NCBI RefSeq assembly: GCF_029504695.1
Contig: NZ_JAQFIN010000015.1
Location: 19,686-83,685, forward strand
Reading direction: 5' to 3'
DNA from: Parabacteroides sp. PF5-6
Lineage (GTDB): Bacteria > Bacteroidota > Bacteroidia > Bacteroidales > Tannerellaceae
DNA length: 64,000 nt
Shown here: positions 62,589-64,000 of the stretch, in pieces
Numbering within the stretch: the stretch's first letter is position 1
How the letters are laid out: the number at the start of each line of letters is the position of its first letter
The notes under the pieces: generated by a model
Told to the model about the DNA's origin: nothing
What the model saw: only the letters and a program-made list of their open reading frames with translations
The model's database searches: none
Position numbers and translations under genes: made by a program

Positions 62589-63722
62589 ATGAAGTCAGAG
62601 AGTTCCCCGCTGCAACTGTCGCGGCAACAACAATACGAGGCCAGCCTGGCGAAACTGAAGCTGGCGGTCAACACCGCCAATTCATTCATCTGGGAATACG
62701 ATGTGAAGCGCGATCGGGTCACTATCGACTACGACCTGTTGGGCTACGAGCGTAGCATTCCGTTGCGCACCTCGGCCAGCCAGCACAACCCGACCAAAGA
62801 AGATCACTTCCACCTCACCCATCCCGAAGACCGCGAACGGGTGCTCGAGAAGGTCAATCAGTTGCTCAGCGGAGAGATCCCGGCGTTTACGGAGACCTAC
62901 CGCCATTTCACCAATAAGAAGTTATGTTGGTACACCACCCACTTCAGTACCTACCTCTACGACGAAGAGAACAAACCGGAGATCATCATCTGCCTCACGC
63001 AAGACGTCACCCAACAGCGCAAACGGGAGCTCGAAGCCATCAAAGAGCGGGAAGCCAACCGGATCAAGACCGAGTTTATCGCCAACATCAGCCACGAACT
63101 GCGCACGCCGCTCAATGCCGTCCTGGGATTCTCGAGCCTGATCGCCAACAATAACGATACGGAGGGCAACCGCCTCTTTATCGAGATCCTGCAACGCAAT
63201 AACGAGACACTGTTGAACCTGATCGACAGCATCCTGCATTTCGCCAACCAGGAGTCGGGCTCGATGCTCTACAAGATCGAAGAGGTCGACCTGCGTGAGA
63301 TCTGCCAGGTGGCTATGGGATTCGAATCGTTCAATGTCAATCCCGACGTCAAGTTTATCTTCGACGAAAACCTGCCATCCGTCCTCCTCAAAACCGATAA
63401 GGAGCGCATCATACAGGTCTTGTTCCACCTCTTGGACAACGCTAAGAAATACACCACCGAAGGCCATATCACCCTGTCGTACCACCTCCTTGGCGACCAG
63501 GAAGTCAAGGTCGAGATCGCCGACACCGGCATCGGGCTCGACAACCGGGAGATCCAAAAGATCTTCTCCCACTTCTACAAAGCCGACTCCTTCAAGCAAG
63601 GCCTGGGCCTGGGCCTGAGCATCGCCAAGAAAACCATCATGGACCTCGGCGGCCACCTGGGTGTCGACTCCACCCCCGGCAAAGGATCCCGCTTCTGGTT
63701 CACCCTGCCGCTGGCGGAATAA
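62589..63722 (+). CDS. Soluble PAS-domain histidine kinase
   Basis: 377 residues from MKSESSPLQLSRQQQYEASL. No membrane helix or signal. A PAS/PAC sensor domain spans about 20-145 (WEYDVKRDRVTIDYDLLGYE, PEIIICLTQDVTQQ), then the H-box ISHELRTPLNAVLGFSS, N-box HLLDNAKKYT, and ATP-lid motifs EIADTGIGLD and GLGLGLSIAKK. No receiver domain is fused and no regulator gene is adjacent, so it is an orphan kinase in this window. Confidence 0.93.
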   Translation: MKSESSPLQLSRQQQYEASLAKLKLAVNTANSFIWEYDVKRDRVTIDYDLLGYERSIPLRTSASQHNPTKEDHFHLTHPEDRERVLEKVNQLLSGEIPAFTETYRHFTNKKLCWYTTHFSTYLYDEENKPEIIICLTQDVTQQRKRELEAIKEREANRIKTEFIANISHELRTPLNAVLGFSSLIANNNDTEGNRLFIEILQRNNETLLNLIDSILHFANQESGSMLYKIEEVDLREICQVAMGFESFNVNPDVKFIFDENLPSVLLKTDKERIIQVLFHLLDNAKKYTTEGHITLSYHLLGDQEVKVEIADTGIGLDNREIQKIFSHFYKADSFKQGLGLGLSIAKKTIMDLGGHLGVDSTPGKGSRFWFTLPLAE

Positions 63723-63758
63723 GGCCCCGGGGGCGATCCTCGAAAAGCTCGGAAGGTA

Positions 63759-63794
63759 AGGGGATTAAGGGGCTTAAACCCCTTAATCCCCTTG
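63759..63794 (+). repeat. Perfect 15-bp hairpin after the histidine kinase
   Basis: AAGGGGATTAAGGGG at 63759-63773 is the exact complement of 63780-63794. Similar CCCCTTAATCCCC words occur at about 32619-32680. It may act as a terminator but has only a weak T tail. Confidence 0.8.
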
Positions 63795-63807
63795 CCCTTT
63801 TGCAAAA

Positions 63808-63884
63808 GGCCGCCGGAGTTTTGGAAAAGGCCGGCAGGGTTTTGCAAAAGGCTGCCGGAGTTTTGGAAAAGGCTGCCGGCCTTT
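63808..63884. repeat. GGCC array, 21-nt pitch, reverse orientation (copy 4)
   Basis: GGCC/GGCT at 63808, 63829, 63850 and 63871, with an oppositely directed GGCC at 63878 closing the array. Beyond it, 63895-64000 contains three GGTTTACA-like words but no gene. Confidence 0.9.
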
Positions 63885-64000
63885 TCCGGAAGGGAGAAGC
63901 CGATGTGACCTCTCCTGAAATAGGTTTACAGTTTATGGTTTAATAACTGAATAAAGTTTACACAATTTATCTTATTCCTACGTTAGGTTTACATGGGTTG

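Overview
The window looks like chromosomal DNA of an anaerobic, fermentative member of Bacteroidales, closest in flavour to Tannerellaceae/Porphyromonadaceae. The basis is gene content (DUF4290, DUF3078, GldH, RicT/PSP1, type B L31, a two-subunit class I fumarase, an Rnf complex headed by RseC) and the TAnnTTTG -7 promoter motif in front of many genes. Base composition is rather GC-rich for the group. I do not name a species. No rRNA, tRNA, CRISPR array, prophage or transposase was recognised.

Layout. 1-3.7 kb: 5' part of tex, then a lipoprotein plus fused permease-ATPase ABC importer. 3.7-9.6 kb: cell-envelope operon DUF4290-murA-rimM-M23 peptidase-dxr-rseP; MurA has Asp where Cys is usual. 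9.7-18.6 kb (minus): a glutamate (methylaspartate) fermentation operon, glmS-glmL-glmE-mal-AtuA-DUF4387-P-loop protein-fumarase alpha-fumarase beta. 18.9-22.4 kb: proton-translocating transhydrogenase pntAA-pntAB-pntB, the last with a duplicated NADP-binding domain. 22.9-24.9 kb: HAD hydrolase and galE. 25-30.5 kb (minus): rseC-rnfBCDGEA. 30.6-37.4 kb: DUF3078 outer-membrane protein, then a TolC-like efflux protein behind a textbook sigma-54 promoter, followed by its probable NtrC-type regulator and NtrY-like kinase. 37.9-48.5 kb: sugar-kinase-like phosphotransferase, rpmE2, fba, a CobD/HisC-like aminotransferase, a GH3/serine-hydrolase fusion, NIPSNAP protein, ricT-gldH. 48.6-54.1 kb: two paralogous beta-helix surface proteins with a shared C-terminal sorting-like module. 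55.1-62.4 kb (minus): purH-mreB-mreC-mreD-mrdA-rodA shape operon. 62.6-63.7 kb: a soluble PAS histidine kinase.

Metabolically the parts fit together: glutamate mutase and methylaspartase make mesaconate, the class I hydratase at the end of the operon can make citramalate, and Rnf and Pnt interconvert reduced ferredoxin, NADH, NADPH and an ion gradient. Citramalate lyase is not in the window.

The most unusual property is between the genes. Nearly every long gap, and many start/stop codons, carry arrays of short words with fixed pitch but unrelated word sequence: four near-palindromes every 22 nt (often with one inner word broken), five GGCC words every 21 nt at four loci, 10-nt words with a four-fold 40-nt super-repeat, and 7-nt words usually repeated four times that abut start or stop codons. 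In the two surface-protein paralogues the 7-nt array occupies exactly the same codon position with a different word. The layout is conserved while the sequence is not, and I know no established description of this in Bacteroidota.
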